Shown in pieces: positions 1-11,095 of a DNA stretch of 64,000 nucleotides. Numbering within the stretch: the stretch's first letter is position 1; every line of letters starts with the position of its first letter. The stretch covers positions 90,347,758 through 90,411,757 of the forward strand of contig CM042162.1 of NCBI GenBank assembly GCA_023376005.1, given 5' to 3'. The position numbers and the translations under genes are program-made. The notes under the pieces were generated by a model. The model made no database searches. It was not told the origin of the DNA and was given only the letters and a program-made list of their open reading frames with translations. This stretch comes from Doryteuthis pealeii (Eukaryota; Mollusca; Cephalopoda; Myopsida; Loliginidae).

Positions 1-159
1 TTGATATTTTTTCGTTCTTTTTTTTTAATTTTTTTATTTTATTTTATCTGCAACTGGGTGAGTAGCTGAGAAAAAAGTGGACACTACGCCATCGTCTTTA
101 GTAGACGGAAGGATGCCAACAAACAAACAAATATTATAAAATTTCTTGTGTGTTATTAA
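1..159 (-). repeat. SINE S2 body fragment and AT-rich flank
   Basis: Bases about 50-117 read as a minus-strand remnant of the S2 SINE body: the GTAGCTGAG, GGACACTACGCCATCGTC and AGACGGAAGGATGCCAAC pieces recur near 32,030-32,095 and, inverted, near 33,650-33,700. No tRNA-like head remains. An AAAC run follows at 118-132. The first 45 bases are T-rich with no recognisable content. Confidence 0.5.
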
Positions 160-528
160 TCTATCAATAATAGAGATTCGCTTCCGGTTTTTGTCTGTAA
201 CAAAAACTACGTCACTGCTTACGTCACACTGCCTAAAATCGTCATAAATAGAATACAATTAAAATTTGAACATGCAATGTTAGACAGTTTTTTTAAACAA
301 GTTTTAATAAATACATGACTGGTATTATATATCTATATATAGTTTGTTTTATTTTAATATATATTTCAAGTTATCAGAACTAATATTTTTATTTTTTTAC
401 TCCTTTAATAAATTTTATGATTTTACTTTACTTATGATACAAACTCTCTGATATAAAATTTTCAACTCCTATCCCCTCAGGCAATATTTATTTTACGTCG
501 CCCAGAGGGCGTTTTTTTATTTTGCTAG
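160..528 (+). mobile_element. Helitron-like non-autonomous element, family B
   Basis: The element begins with TC (TCTATCAATAATAGAGATTC) and ends with a GC-rich hairpin, CGCCCAGAGGGCG at 499-511, then 13 bases and CTAG at 525-528 followed by T. A 5' TC, a short subterminal 3' hairpin and a CTRR end are the established signature of Helitrons. No Rep/helicase coding is present, so any mobility would have been in trans. Copies lie at 10,118-10,540 (+) and 53,061-53,450 (-). The 5' end resembles family A at 59,817. The Helitron assignment is inference from the termini. Confidence 0.5.
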
Positions 529-533
529 TGTGT

Positions 534-1200
534 TTAATTAACCTTCAGGTGAGGAGAATATTTGGTTCGCTTAACAAATAAGATGTATATTTGGTGAAAG
601 AAAGAAAGAAAGAACGAAAGAAAGAAAGAAAATGAGCGGAAAATTAGAAAGAGAAGAAAGAAATAAAGAAGCAAAGAAAAGAAGGAGACGTTGAAATGAA
701 AGAAAGACGACAAACGGAAAATTAGAAAAAAAGAAAAATAAGTAAAAGAAAAAGAAGAAAGATTAGAAAGAAAAAATAGAAAGAAAGAAAAGAAGAAGGA
801 GAAGTAGAAAAGAAAGAAAGACGACAAGCGGAAAGTTAGAAAAAAGAAACAAAATGAATAAGTAAAAAAAAAAAAAGAAGAACAAAGATTAGAAGCGAAA
901 AAAGAAAGAAAGAAAGAAAGAAAGAAAGAAGAAAGAAAGAAAGAAAAGACTATAAAGGAAAGAAGAATGCAATGAAATTAAAAAGAAAGAATTTTAAAGA
1001 AAAATCGTCAAGCTGTTGTGACAGCACGAATCTAAAGGAATAATAAAAAGAAACAAAAATAAATAAATAAATATGAAAAAATGAAGAAATAAAATGGGAA
1101 ATGAAAAAGAAAGAAATCCAAATATTTTTTTTTAAATCAGAAGATTGTAATGGAATTAATAAAGAAGAAGAAAAATGGTCGATATTTACCCACCCCATTC
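534..1200. repeat. GAAA/GAAAA polypurine tract
   Basis: Nearly pure purine on the plus strand, with imperfect GAAA units and interruptions. Phe/Ser/Leu-rich reading frames on the minus strand are translations of TTTC and are not genes. Long polypurine-polypyrimidine tracts like this can form triplex DNA. Confidence 0.9.
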
Positions 1201-1244
1201 ACAGCAGGTAGGTTACCATACAAGATCGCAAGTAGGTATTTAAT

Positions 1245-1729
1245 TGTTATATAATTGTTAGTACCCTAACACTTATTTAAAGTAGTGTAGAAACCAAAAT
1301 GGCTGTTATAAGTTGCAGCCGGCGGCCTTGAAGGATTGAGTGACAAGGCTTGACCTCATCCTGATCCTTCCGGTGGATACCGTGAGAATCGGTGGAGAAG
1401 ACCCTCTTCCGGTTTAGATTAGAAAGAGTTTTTAGTCAGTATCAGCCAAACCACGACGGTGGTAACTCGTGTTAACTGCACGGCCGACTCAATCTGCGCA
1501 GGTAGTCTGGTGGGGATTTCGGAATAAAATATGATCTAAAGCAAATCGAAGTTTTGGGTTATTATCTAAAAAACTACCAATGACACAGGGCTTCTGATAA
1601 GAAAGAGAAATCCCCAATGGAAGACCAGACACGAAGTCCCCAAGACGAAGTCCAGACGCTAGAAGAAGAACGTAAGATACCAAAGATGAGCAGAAGAATA
1701 ATAGAAGTAAAGAAAGAGAGTATGCAACA
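1245..1729 (+). mobile_element. Solo LTR, copy 1, TSD TAAT
   Basis: A 485-bp unit starts TGTTATATAATTG, ends TATGCAACA, and is flanked by TAAT at 1,241-1,244 and 1,730-1,733. TG...CA ends plus a 4-bp target duplication are diagnostic of an LTR retrotransposon LTR. No internal coding, primer-binding site or second LTR adjoins it, so it looks like a solo LTR left by recombination. An AATAAA lies at about 1,525 in this orientation, as expected for an LTR polyadenylation signal. Other copies: 25,296-25,786, 38,695-39,167 and 58,582-59,166. Confidence 0.8.
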
Positions 1730-1733
1730 TAAT

Positions 1734-2080
1734 CAACCCGTTCGCTACGGGCAGGATGTGACTCAAGGTCGTAAATTTTTGGCATCCAGCAAGAATCAAA
1801 CTGGCTACTCGGTAGTAATGCATCTAGCGAGACTAGTTAGCTAACTATTTTCATTTTTTTTTTCTTTTCTAACAATTATTTTCTTTCTTTATTCTTTCGT
1901 TTACAATATTCTTTTCTTTATTTAATTAATTTTTTTTAATGTTATTTTTCTTCTTTCTTCTTCCATCTGTTTTATTTATTTACCGACTTCCAGCTGATTC
2001 TATTATTTTATTTTACGATGGGGCGTCCCAAAAAGAAAATATGGTATGAGACAGATAAAATAAGAAAAGGAAAAAATAAA
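1734..2080. other. Intergenic, with short SINE S2 tail remnant
   Basis: Bases 1,734-1,785 (GGCAGGATGTGACTCAAGG and flank) resemble the reverse complement of the S2 SINE 3' end. The rest is AT-rich with T runs and nothing recognisable. Confidence 0.35.
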
Positions 2081-2596
2081 ACCAATTAAGATAGAAAGAA
2101 ACAAACAAACAAACAAAATGAAATGGCGAAATAAAGAAAGAAATAAAGAAAGGCAATGAAAGAAAGAAAGAAAGAAAGAAAGGAAATAAGGGAGGAGTGA
2201 ACGAAAAGGGAACTAAGATAGATTAAAAGAAAGAAATAGATAAAAGAAAGAGGGAAAGAAAAACGAACCAAGATAGATTAAAAGAAAGAAAGAAAGAAAG
2301 AAAAAAAGGGAGGTAAAGAAAGGGGGACAAGATAGATCTAAGGAAAGAAGGAAAGAAGGAAAGAAAGAAAACAAAAATGACAGGAAAAATGAAGATGGAA
2401 TAAAAGAAAGTAAAACGGTAAATATGGGAATGAAGAAAGAATGAAGTAAATGAAAAAATTAAAGGAAGAATGAAAAAAAAGGGACAAAGAAAGAAGAAAG
2501 AAAGAAAGAAAAGAAAAGGGAGGTGAAGAAAACTGGACAAAGAAAGAAAGAAGAAAGAAAGAAAGAAGAAAAGGGAGGTGAAGAAAACTGGACAAA

Positions 2597-2629
<33 letters not shown>

Positions 2630-2780
2630 AACAAATGACAGGAAAAAAATGAAGATGGAATAAAAAGAAAGTAAAACGGTAAATGTAGGATGAAAGAAAG
2701 AATGAAAAAGGAAAAAGAAAAATTAAGAAGAATGAAAACAAAACAAAAATATCTAAGTAAAAAAAAAAAATGAGCCAAAA
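2080..2780. repeat. GAAA polypurine tract with higher-order units
   Basis: GAAA tracts carry recurrent inserts, for example GACAGGAAAAATGAAGATGG at about 2,379 and again at about 2,637, and GGGAGGTGAAGAAAACTGGAC at about 2,518 and 2,573. The tract has therefore expanded as higher-order units, not as a pure tetranucleotide. No gene. Confidence 0.85.
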
Positions 2781-3299
2781 ACGAAAAACAAAAAACAAAA
2801 AAAATGATAAAGAAATTCTTTGGAGCAATAAGCAAACAATGCGATGTGTGTATTTATTTTGTTCAGACCTTCTTGGCACCAGAACCAAACCGAAAATTAT
2901 TGACTTTAGGCGTCAGAAAGATATTTTATTAACCAATGGATTCATTTATTAGAAATACATTTCAAAAGAACAAAAATAATAAAACCCTACACACTAATAC
3001 ACGCTTATTACAGTTGCTTCAAAATTATTCTCCTCGGGTTGAATTCCTTCATTCCTCGGATTTAAACAAGTTTTTTTCTTATTTGTATAAAAAGGAATGA
3101 AAATGTTCTGTATGCGCCCGGCGGTTGAGATTATGTAAAGCTCTCGCACCACCAATCCCTAACCTCTTGTGCTGTCAAGAAGTGTGCAGGTGGGGGTGTT
3201 TAGACAGTTAGGAAAGGGACAAAATCTGACCTAGAACTGCAATTCAATGAGAAGAAGGAATTTGGGGATTTTAAGAGTTGTTTTAAAAACAGTGACCGC
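2780..3299. other. Unrecognised intergenic stretch
   Basis: Mixed AT-rich and moderate-GC sequence. I see no open frame of note, no tRNA-like boxes and no repeat shared with the rest of the window. Confidence 0.5.
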
Positions 3300-3880
3300 C
3301 CTGTCGGTGGGGCATTAGAATGCACCGACTGCACCTCTGCAGAGGGGTAAGACTCCCCCAATGGGGCCACATGTTGGCCGTGGGTGGCGACTCGTGATGC
3401 TTAAGGATAGAGTCCAGGTGGATGAGCAGTTCATGACCTGCAATACTCCACTTTTGCCCTATCTTGGGCTAGACGGGCGGTCGGAGAGGCCCCCTCCGAT
3501 CAATCGGCTGGTCACGACAAGTCCTAGCACCTATATGATTTTCCCAACCCTATTGCCCTTTATGGCAAGCCCCAACCCCTTTTTATCATATGGGTGCTAG
3601 AAGGCGGTGGCTGCGGTCTACATGTCCTGGGAATGACGTTAAACTCTATCTGATGTTGAGGTTCCAGTTTTGGAGGTTTGGGGAATGTGGAGCACCCTTC
3701 ATCACCATTGCTCCCTGGTCCACTCTGACCCGGAGTGGTAGTACCTGTTAGGGTCCCATCTATGGGTTAAATAGAAAAATGTATTTATAAAAAAATTGTA
3801 TTATCCATTAAGAATTGATTTATTTCAAAACTTTATCGGCATTAAATGACCCACTGAGTTGATATGCCGTAAAACAAAAC
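3300..3880 (+). repeat. Dispersed repeat family C, long copy
   Basis: The most complete copy of a family seen at least six times. Its 3' part has recognisable blocks: GACGTTAAACTC (about 3,638), GGTTCCAGTTTTGGAGG, CATCACCATTGCTCC, CTCTGACCCGGAGTGGTAG (about 3,723), TATGGGTTAAATAGAAA, and GAGTTGATATGCCGTAAAA (about 3,856). Other copies: 12,450-13,480, 50,240-51,270, 60,590-61,320 and 61,606-61,690. No coding is visible. The shared core with 5'-variable copies suggests a LINE 3' end or a SINE, but I do not recognise the named family. Confidence 0.65.
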
Positions 3881-3919
3881 AAACCAAACCAAAAAGTGTG
3901 AGAGAAAAGAATTACTTTT

Positions 3920-4210
3920 AGGGAAGGTGACCGTAGCGTAATGATTATCGTCGTCAGAAATGGACACGGCGACACTGGTTCAAATCCTGGGCGACACTGG
4001 TTGGATTTTATATAGCGCTAATACGTCTGAGAAATGTCCACATCGAACTATTCTTCCTCTAGCTATGGTTAAATAAGAAGGAAAATTGGTCTCTTCATAC
4101 TCTGTATGGCAACTGGTAAAGGACAAGAAAAATCTAAATTCAAACCTGTTAAACTCTGTTTAACAATTGACCTTGTGTTGAATCCTCTTGGTGCGGGGTG
4201 GGTTATATAC
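3920..4210 (+). mobile_element. tRNA-derived SINE S2, diverged copy
   Basis: The tRNA-like head has an A-box-like GTAGCGTAATGATTATCG and a B-box-like GGTTCAAATCCTGG, followed by the body with TATAGCGCTAATACG, AGCTATGGTTAAATA, CCTGTTAAACTCTGTTTAAC and TTGACCTTGTGTTG. The same order of blocks occurs at 42,714-42,955, 33,448-33,780 and 44,945-45,228 (minus). It is a pol III retroposon, not a tRNA gene: the acceptor stem does not pair. Confidence 0.7.
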
Positions 4211-4556
4211 ATAATTCTAGGGTTATTCGGACTATTGTCCTCATCTTCATTGTTATCTGTACAACGTTTCGGATGATGTGCCCTCTGGCCTTCTTCAGGT
4301 ATTTTTGTGTTGGACTCGGGAACTTCCTCGGACTCGAAAACCGTCTTTTCGGACTCTGGGAACCTTCTATTCGAACTCGGGAACCTTCTTGTTTCTAATC
4401 GGGAGCCATCACGGAACTTTGAACCTAACCCTTTATTCAGTCCATGGAGGTATCCTGTTCTCATTCCGCTAACCATAGCTGGGGTAGAGGCGTTAAGCTG
4501 TGTCAATTATTATTCTATGTTACTGCTGCTTCTCACCAGGATTGGACACATAACCT
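4211..4556. repeat. Dispersed repeat family D, copy 1
   Basis: A block shared in direct orientation with 7,530-7,825, including TGTTATCTGTACAACG, CGGGAACCTTCTTGT, CTTTGAACCTAAC, TATCCTGTT and TAAGCTGTGTTAATTAT. On the minus strand it reads through 145 codons (4,069-4,506) containing CCTGAAGAAGGCC...CGAAACG, a phrase common near the ends of some retroelement frames, but no catalytic domain is visible. The element class is undetermined. Confidence 0.5.
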
Positions 4557-4925
4557 AGTGGATAAAGGTTAAGACTGTTCTAAGTGATAGTTATCTCTAG
4601 GCTGTAGGTTCAAGATGGTTTATGCTAGATCGCCGAAGTTGAGCAGCAATGAACCTGTTCAATACTTAAATGGGTGATTATTTAAGTCAAAGCAGGTACT
4701 TAGTAGAGACCAAATATCAAAATTATTTGATTTGGAACTAAATGACCCGAAAACAGTTCATGTGCCATACAACAAATAAGCAACGACTAACCCAATCAGG
4801 TGCCATTTGAGGCAGCTAACATAATTGCGGCTCGATGGAGGCTTTTTTTTACAATCAAAAAACGCCAAACATGTATTTAATTTATAGTTGAACGGCGTTG
4901 ATAAATTACTTGCTTGATGGATTAC
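4557..4925 (+). repeat. Possible tRNA-like SINE head plus repeat-C-like tail
   Basis: CCTAGTGGATAAAGGTTAAG followed about 50 bases on by GTAGGTTCAAGATGG is a weak A-box/B-box pair. Downstream, GGAACTAAATGACCCGAAAAC and GTGCCATACAACAAATAAG resemble the repeat C 3' end. This is a tentative reading of a degraded copy. Confidence 0.3.
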
Positions 4926-5570
4926 TTTGGGGACAAATCAACAGACGAGGATTAAAACTGATACATCTTTCTACTTGAAAGGATAGGTCGAACAGACAAG
5001 GTTAAAAATAATGCTATATCTTTCTACTTCAAGGACAGATCAACAGACAAGGATTAAAACTGATACTACATCTTTTTAATTAAATGAGGGATAAACAGAC
5101 ATGTAGTAAAACTGATACTACATCTTTTACTTCAAGGAAGGATCAAGGATTAAAAACTGATACTACATCTTTTCTACTTCACAGCAAGGATTCTGATACT
5201 ACATCTACTTCAAGGAAGGATCAACAGACAGGATTAAACTGATACTCTCTTATACTTTCAAGGAAGGATCAACAGACAAGATAATAAACTGATTACTACA
5301 TCTTTCTACTTCAAGGAAGGATCAACGACCAGGATTAAAACTGATACTACATCTTTCTACTGTCAAGGAGGATCAAGGTAAAATTGATACTACATTTTTT
5401 CTTCAGAAAGGATCAACAGACAAGGAATTAAAACTGATACTATATCTTTCTACTTCAATGAAGGATCACAGACCAGGATTAAAACTGATAGCTACTCTTC
5501 TACTTCAAGGAAGGATCACAGGCAAGGAATAAAAACTGATACTACATCCTTTCTAGCTTCAGGAATGAAC
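4925..5570 (+). repeat. 52-bp minisatellite, about 12 units
   Basis: Consensus about 52 bp, built from GGAAGGATCAACAGACAAGG, ATTAAAACTGATACTACATC and TTTCTACTTCAA. Units differ mainly by one- or two-base insertions and deletions, not substitutions, which suggests sequencing noise on top of real variation. No coding. Confidence 0.85.
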
Positions 5571-6200
5571 CTAACGTCATGCACAAATATATCCACTGAG
5601 AACTGCATTCAATACAGACTAAAATGGCATCTTGAATCGTAATACCCTAAAATCATTTCGTGAACAAACAGCCTTAATATTCCAAATGCTAGTCAACTGT
5701 CACCGACCTCCGTACACATCACTTTCTCAAAGGCACTAAACTTGACTTTTCAGGAACCTCTTTTAAACCATTTAGGCATTTCGAAAGCGCACGGGAATCA
5801 GGAACCAGGAACTAGAAATTCTGACCATTTTTCTGGTGGTTCTGAAATGATCAATAAAGAATTACACAGGAGAGCATTTAATGGGTTTGGCGTCGGAATC
5901 TAAAATTGACAACGACAGTATTTGGGAGAGTTGCTGTTGACAGTGATGGACATAGAATTGTTGGTTGATGGTCTAACCGGGGGGGGGGGGGGATTCTGAC
6001 CTGAGTCTAAACAACCCTGGCCGGACCGGGTTTGATCCCTAGTAACCATTATCATGTCAGTCAAACTAGAATGAGAAAAAAAGGGACATTTTTGCTTGAA
6101 AGCAATGAATAGTAATTTTAAAAGCCAGATTTCTTAAATAAATACATTGCAGTAGTTAATTGATAAGTACTCTCGACCTTATCGAGCAAATGTTAATATA
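5571..6200. other. Unrecognised intergenic stretch with a poly-G run
   Basis: No gene-like frame or shared repeat identified. A run of about 12 G lies at 5,981-5,992. The rest is ordinary AT-rich sequence. Confidence 0.5.
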
Positions 6201-6289
6201 GAGAGAAACATGTTTGAACATGTCAATCCATCATCATCATCACTTCGGTCGTCATTCACATTCATCTAGTGCTCTGAAAGTTGAGTCAT

Positions 6290-7005
6290 ATGTTCTCTCT
6301 CTCTCTCTCCATCTCCTCTCTTCTCTCTCATCTCTCTCTCTCTCTCTTACTCTTCACTCATCACACACACACAATCTCTCCAGTTCTTTTCTCTCTCTCT
6401 CTCTACTCTCTTTCTCATCACACACACACACACAATCTTTCTTCTCTGTCTCTCTGTCTCTTTTCTGTTGTCAGTCTGTCCTTTTGTCTGTCTCTCTCTC
6501 TCTCTCTCATCTCACACACACCACATACACACGCACACACAACAGCACTCACTTACACACACAATCTTTCTCTTTCAGTAACACACACGGCGCAATTCTC
6601 TTCTCTCTCTCATCTCTCTCTCTCTTCTCTTCTCTCGTTCTTCTCGTCTCTCTCTCTCTATTACTCATTCACTCATCAGACACATCACACCCACAATCTC
6701 TCTCCCTTCTTCTTCTCTGCTCTCTGTCTGTCTGTCTGTCTCTTCTCTCGTCACTGCACCACACAACGCACATCTTCCTCCCTCCTCTCTTACTCACTCT
6801 CTCTTCTCTCACTCCACACACACACCACACACATAATCTTTCTCTCTCTGACTCTGTTGCTGTCCTGTCTCTCACCACACAACAACACACACATGACGAC
6901 ACACACACACAATCTTTTCTTTCAGTTACAACACACGGCGCAAACCTCTCTCTCTCTCTCTCTCCTCTCTCATCTCTCTCTCTCTCCTTCTCTCTCTCTC
7001 CGTGT
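6290..7005. repeat. Compound (CT)n/(CA)n higher-order repeat
   Basis: Alternating CT-rich and CA-rich blocks joined by recurrent linkers, such as CACACACAATCTTTCT (about 6,425, 6,555, 6,830, 6,905) and ACACACGGCGCAA (about 6,580 and 6,930). The recurrence of whole linkers shows tandem growth of a unit of roughly 100-160 bp. The overlapping Ser/Leu/His/Thr-rich frames are translations of microsatellite and not proteins. Confidence 0.85.
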
Positions 7006-7009
7006 GCCA

Positions 7010-7454
7010 CTTCTAGTTATTCCCCAATATTTCTATCCTTTCGACCAAGAAACTATTTCGAAGCAATAAATGTTTTTTTGTTTTGTTTTTGAATTACTGA
7101 ATTACGTTGATTAAAAAAATATTAACACAGTCTCATTACTTTCTAGACAGCCCCTTGGTTATCGACTTGGGCGCCATCTAGGTTATCAAATTTCCGAACT
7201 TTATGTGATTAGAGTTTCACAATGTCAATTAGGATGTTGCACCCAATTGTTATTCATGTGCACTTGTTCACTAAATTCTGATTAACTGGAATTATTAGAA
7301 TTTTTCGTGTATCCTGCCGTACCTCCGGCGAGCTCCGGTTCACAATTTTGGGAATCCAGAGTTAGTAATCAGATGTCATTCTCGTGATGATAGCAAAATA
7401 TCACTTCAAACAATATGTTGCATGTTGCCGATACAGTTACCTTAGTTGTAACTA
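7010..7454. other. Unrecognised intergenic stretch
   Basis: Moderate AT content with no recognisable repeat, RNA or coding signature. Confidence 0.45.
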
Positions 7455-8000
7455 GTTGGTTGGTTGGTTGGTTGGTTGGGTTTACGCATGTCACCGTTGT
7501 GGGTTATTTTACGAAGACGATTTTATTATTTTGTATTATTCGGCTATTATCATCAATCTACAATTGGTTATCTGTACAACGTTTTCGGTCGTGTCTCAGC
7601 TTCTTAGATATTTCTTGTCGGATTGGTACTTTTCGGATCTAGAACATCTTGTCGATCGGGAACCTTCTTGTCGTAATTCGGGAGCCTCAAGAACTTTGAA
7701 CCTAACTTTATTCATCACGGGGGTATCCTGTTTTCGCATTCCGCTACAACCAATAGCTTGGCGTACGGTGTTAAGCTGTGTTAATTATGTATTATGTTAC
7801 TCGCTGTCCTGACCAGGATTGAACGAAGATGTTTTGTTTTTAATTTATTCTTGATGGATATTGCAAAAAAAATTTTAAACCTCAATTTTTTAAAACACTT
7901 TACTAAATTTGGGAGTGTGGGTACCTTTCGCTATTACTCCCAGGTTTACTCTGGCCGGCGAAGTTGTAGTAGCTGTTAGGGTTCTAGGGAATAAGTTCTT
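7455..8000 (+). repeat. Repeat C copy interrupted by repeat D, copy 2
   Basis: A TTGG run and GTGGGTTATTTTACGAAGACG (7,455-7,525) match the inverted 3' end of repeat C. Repeat D occupies about 7,530-7,823. Repeat C then resumes with ACGAAGATGTTTTGT (about 7,825) and continues to CTATTACTCCCAGGTTTACTCTGG (about 7,930). The near-duplicated ACGAAG(A/C)(T/C)G on both sides looks like a target-site duplication of D. Confidence 0.5.
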
Positions 8001-8160
8001 TGGTTCATTCGTACTTGTATCTATCCAATAAAAGTATTTCTTCTCGTGTGGGCTGGCGAGCTAAAATGAATTTAATTTAAAAAAAGGAAGGAACAGGAGG
8101 GGGTGACTTTTAAGTAACTTTATTATCGGGTTACACTATTTCGATTGAGGGGATAATTTC

Positions 8161-8260
8161 NNNNNNNNNNNNNNNNNNNNNNNNNNNNNNNNNNNNNNNN
8201 NNNNNNNNNNNNNNNNNNNNNNNNNNNNNNNNNNNNNNNNNNNNNNNNNNNNNNNNNNNN
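8161..8260. other. Scaffold gap, exactly 100 N
   Basis: One hundred N bases, the conventional placeholder for a join of unknown size. The inverted duplication starts immediately to its right, so the order of the 1-8,160 contig relative to the rest depends on scaffolding, not on sequence. Confidence 0.99.
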
Positions 8261-8632
8261 ATAGTTATAGCTATATATATAATCTAGTCGTAATGTCATT
8301 CACAGCACCGTGTTTCGAACACTCTATACGTCTCATTCAGTGTGGGCTAGAGATTAATAACTTGAACGTGGTCTAAGCGGGAAACGAAACCCGAAATGAA
8401 TTTTTTCGCCAGTGCGGCTCCGCTTACCGTCTCGTGCCCTCGCTAGCTGGTCAGTGTCAATAGGTGTGGTGCGGGCGCTTAATGCACTCGCGTTTGGGTG
8501 GGTTAAAAGAAATCCGCAGTTGTTGTTTCCCGCAATTTAAATGTGATGAGAGTAAGAAATGTAGTTTCCGTAGAAAACAAAAAAAGAAAAACAAAATTTG
8601 GATACAAGAAAAATTTATATACATTAAGTACA

Positions 8633-8890
8633 ATTGCGAGTTAGCTCAGTCGGTAGAGAGTTCGGCTAGAACCACAAGGTTTCCTAGTGACGAGTGTTCG
8701 ATACCCGGTCCTCGACCACTAGCGTATGGAGTAGCACAGGGATCTTGTGCCGGTAAAGTTAAGGAGCTAAGGGTAGGTGTGGTGCTCCACCTCAGACGCC
8801 AGAAAACAATCTTCTTGGTCTACGCTATTGAAAAGGGATAGACTCCCTCGCTGACTGGCTGATGCCGACTTTAGGCGCCCCGACGACTTT
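8633..8890 (+). mobile_element. tRNA-derived SINE S1, left-arm copy
   Basis: A box TTAGCTCAGTCGGTAGAG at 8,640-8,657 and a B-box region TTCGATACCCGG near 8,697, then the S1 body (GAGTAGCACAGGGATC, GGTAAAGTTAAGGAGC, CTCCACCTCAGACGCCAG, GCCGACTTTAGG). Mirror of 54,610-54,870. Confidence 0.8.
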
Positions 8891-9760
8891 ACTTACTTTA
8901 TAGTCAAATGCTATTCAGTGGTGTTGCGGACCGTATGTGTTTGTTTGGTAGTGTGTGTTGTGCAGAGTGCGTATGTATTGTTTATATTTCGTTATTGCGA
9001 GTGACCGTTTTGATGTGTCCAACATTCTAATGCAGTTTGTTAAAGACAAATCTGTGGATTGAACTTGTGTCGTATTGTAAAGGAGAGAGAGAAAATTATG
9101 AAAAATGAAAAAAGGAGACGGATTGCTGAGTCGTATTTTGTGTCTCCGGACGCGCGTCTCTCCTCACTGTTGTCGAGGTTGGGGGGAGAAGCGTCCGCTC
9201 CACTGAAGCTTTGCACTAATGGGCTTTTTCACTCCATCTCGCTCTCTCGCTCACACTGTGCACGTGGATCATCTAAGTTAAATTAATATATTGTCATCCA
9301 AATATCAAGCTGTTTTTTAAATGGACGTAGAATGATCGGATGATTTTGTTACCCGTGAATTCCGATAACATGGCAGATATTGGTCATCGAATTTAACAAT
9401 TGGTTTCTATTGTATGCTAAAATATTTCCAAACTAATTTCTTTTGTTTTACAGATAATTCAAAAACTTAACTTATAAATACCAATTGTAAACTAATGTTT
9501 AATAAAAAACTTAATTAATTTTAATTTTATTCAATTCACATCCACGTAAAATATAGTGTTAACCTATACTAGGCCGAAAGCATTTAGGCTGATAAATACA
9601 CAGCATTCCGTAACGATGTATGTACGAATCACCACAGACTCAAGTCTGTAAAGCAAAGAAAGACGAGTTAATGCCTTAACGCTCAAGCGGTGAAAAGTTC
9701 TTTTAAAGTCGCCTTTAGAGAGTGTCTACGTATTTGGGAGCATATAAATAATTTTGAGAC
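8890..9760. other. Left-arm intergenic, mirror of about 53,830-54,610
   Basis: No gene. Contains TTGCACTAATGGGC and GTTACCCGTGAATTCCGATAAC, which recur inverted in the right arm. Otherwise AT-rich. Confidence 0.5.
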
Positions 9761-9769
9761 AACAAAATA

Positions 9770-9875
9770 TGTGTGTATGTATGTGTGAGAGAGAGGAGAG
9801 AGAGGGGTGGGAGAGAGGGAGAGTGTGTGGTGTGTTGTGTGTGTGTGTGTGTGTGTGTTGTGTGTGTGGTGTTTA
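9770..9875. repeat. (GA)n(TG)n compound microsatellite, left arm
   Basis: Ragged GA then TG repeats; the mirror at 53,682-53,790 is far more regular. Confidence 0.9.
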
Positions 9876-10117
9876 GAACATAATGGGCATGTTAAAACGT
9901 TGAAGAATCCCAATTTCCACTTAAGGCTAATGAATGGGATTCGTGCATGAATATCAAAAAACGTCCGCAACTGGTGTTGTGGGGTTTGCAACGATGATGA
10001 GTGCATTGATTCGCTCAAAGAACATGGCAGTCTGGCTGGTATGCACACAGCGGGCATACAAAACTGCGGTGCCTACGAAAAATGTATCGAACTAAATGAA
10101 CTACTAAAATTAGTGTA

Positions 10118-10540
10118 ACATCGGATTGATAGATTGGAGATTCGCTTCCGGTTTTGTTTTGTAATAACAAAAAAGTTTACGCCACTGCTGTTTACGTTAG
10201 CCGTCACATTACCCAAGAATGCGTCATAAACAGAATAAAATACACACAAAATTTGAACATGCAGCATTATACAGTCTCTTGTTTTTTAAACAAGTTTTAA
10301 CCTAAATAGATGACTGGTATTATAATCTAATATATAGTTTGGTTTTATTTTAATACATATTAAAAGTTTTAGCATTCAAATTGTGTTTTATTTTTTAAAT
10401 CCTTTAACTGAATTTGATGATTTTACTTACTTAGGGTACAGAACTACGCTGATCAATTGAATTTTTTACGCCACCCCTCAGGCAAAATATGTGTTCAAAA
10501 TGTATTTTTAAACATGGGCGTTTGTTTATTTTACTGCATG
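10118..10540 (+). mobile_element. Helitron-like family B, left-arm copy
   Basis: Shares GAGATTCGCTTCCGG, TTTGAACATGCAGCATTATAC and CCCCTCAGGCAAAATATG with 160-528. The terminal CTAG is not preserved (TTTACTGC in its place), which fits the general noise of this arm. Mirror of 53,061-53,450. Confidence 0.5.
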
Positions 10541-10654
10541 CATGATGATAATAAACTATACTTTCTGTGACTTTTCTAAATATTTTGGAGATCGTACCTT
10601 TTGGAATTACCACTCGGTATATAGCTTCAACTAGATGCCTCAACAAGAAAAAAT

Positions 10655-11095
10655 ATTCGAGAGATTTCGAGGAGAGAGGGGTGGGGAGAGATTAAGAAGA
10701 GGAGGAAATAAATAATAATAGAGGAAGTCAAGACACGAGCGAAGAGAGAGAGAGGGGGGAAGAGAGACTGTGAGGAAATAGGAGGTGAGAGAGGAAGAGA
10801 GGTAAGAGAGGTGGGCAGATATATAATGATTGATATAGAGAAGAGAGAGGGAGAGAGGAGGAAAAGATGTGTGAGGATAACAGAGGGTAAAGGAGAGAGT
10901 AGAGGGAAGGAAAGAGAAATGGAGTGAGGGAGGTGAGAGATTGAGAGAGTGAGGTAAGAAAGAGGAAAGAAAGAGAAGAGAAAGAGGAGAGAGATAGAGA
11001 TAGAGAAAGAAGAGAGAGGGAGTCGGGGAGTATGAGAGAGGGGGAATAAAGATAGAGAGGTAGGGAAGAGGAGAATAGGACGAGGGGAAGGAGTA
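10655..11095. repeat. GA-rich polypurine tract, left arm
   Basis: Interrupted GAGAGA/GGAGA tract; mirror of the CT tract at 52,510-52,960. Overlapping Leu/Ser-rich frames are artefacts of composition. Confidence 0.9.

Noticed and set aside
534..2888. Phe/Ser/Leu-rich membrane-protein-like frames (also 10.6-11.1, 41.6-42.0, 52.3-53.0, 59.5-59.9 and 62.6-63.8 kb)
   Set aside because: They are translations of TTTC, CT or related repeats in several frames at once, with no start context, domain or conservation between arms.
3361..3600. 79-codon frame starting MGPHVGRGW
   Set aside because: Lies wholly inside repeat C with no homology or codon signature of a gene.
6214..7092. 292-codon Ser/Leu/His-rich frame
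   Set aside because: Encoded by the compound CT/CA repeat; overlapping frames give similar low-complexity products.
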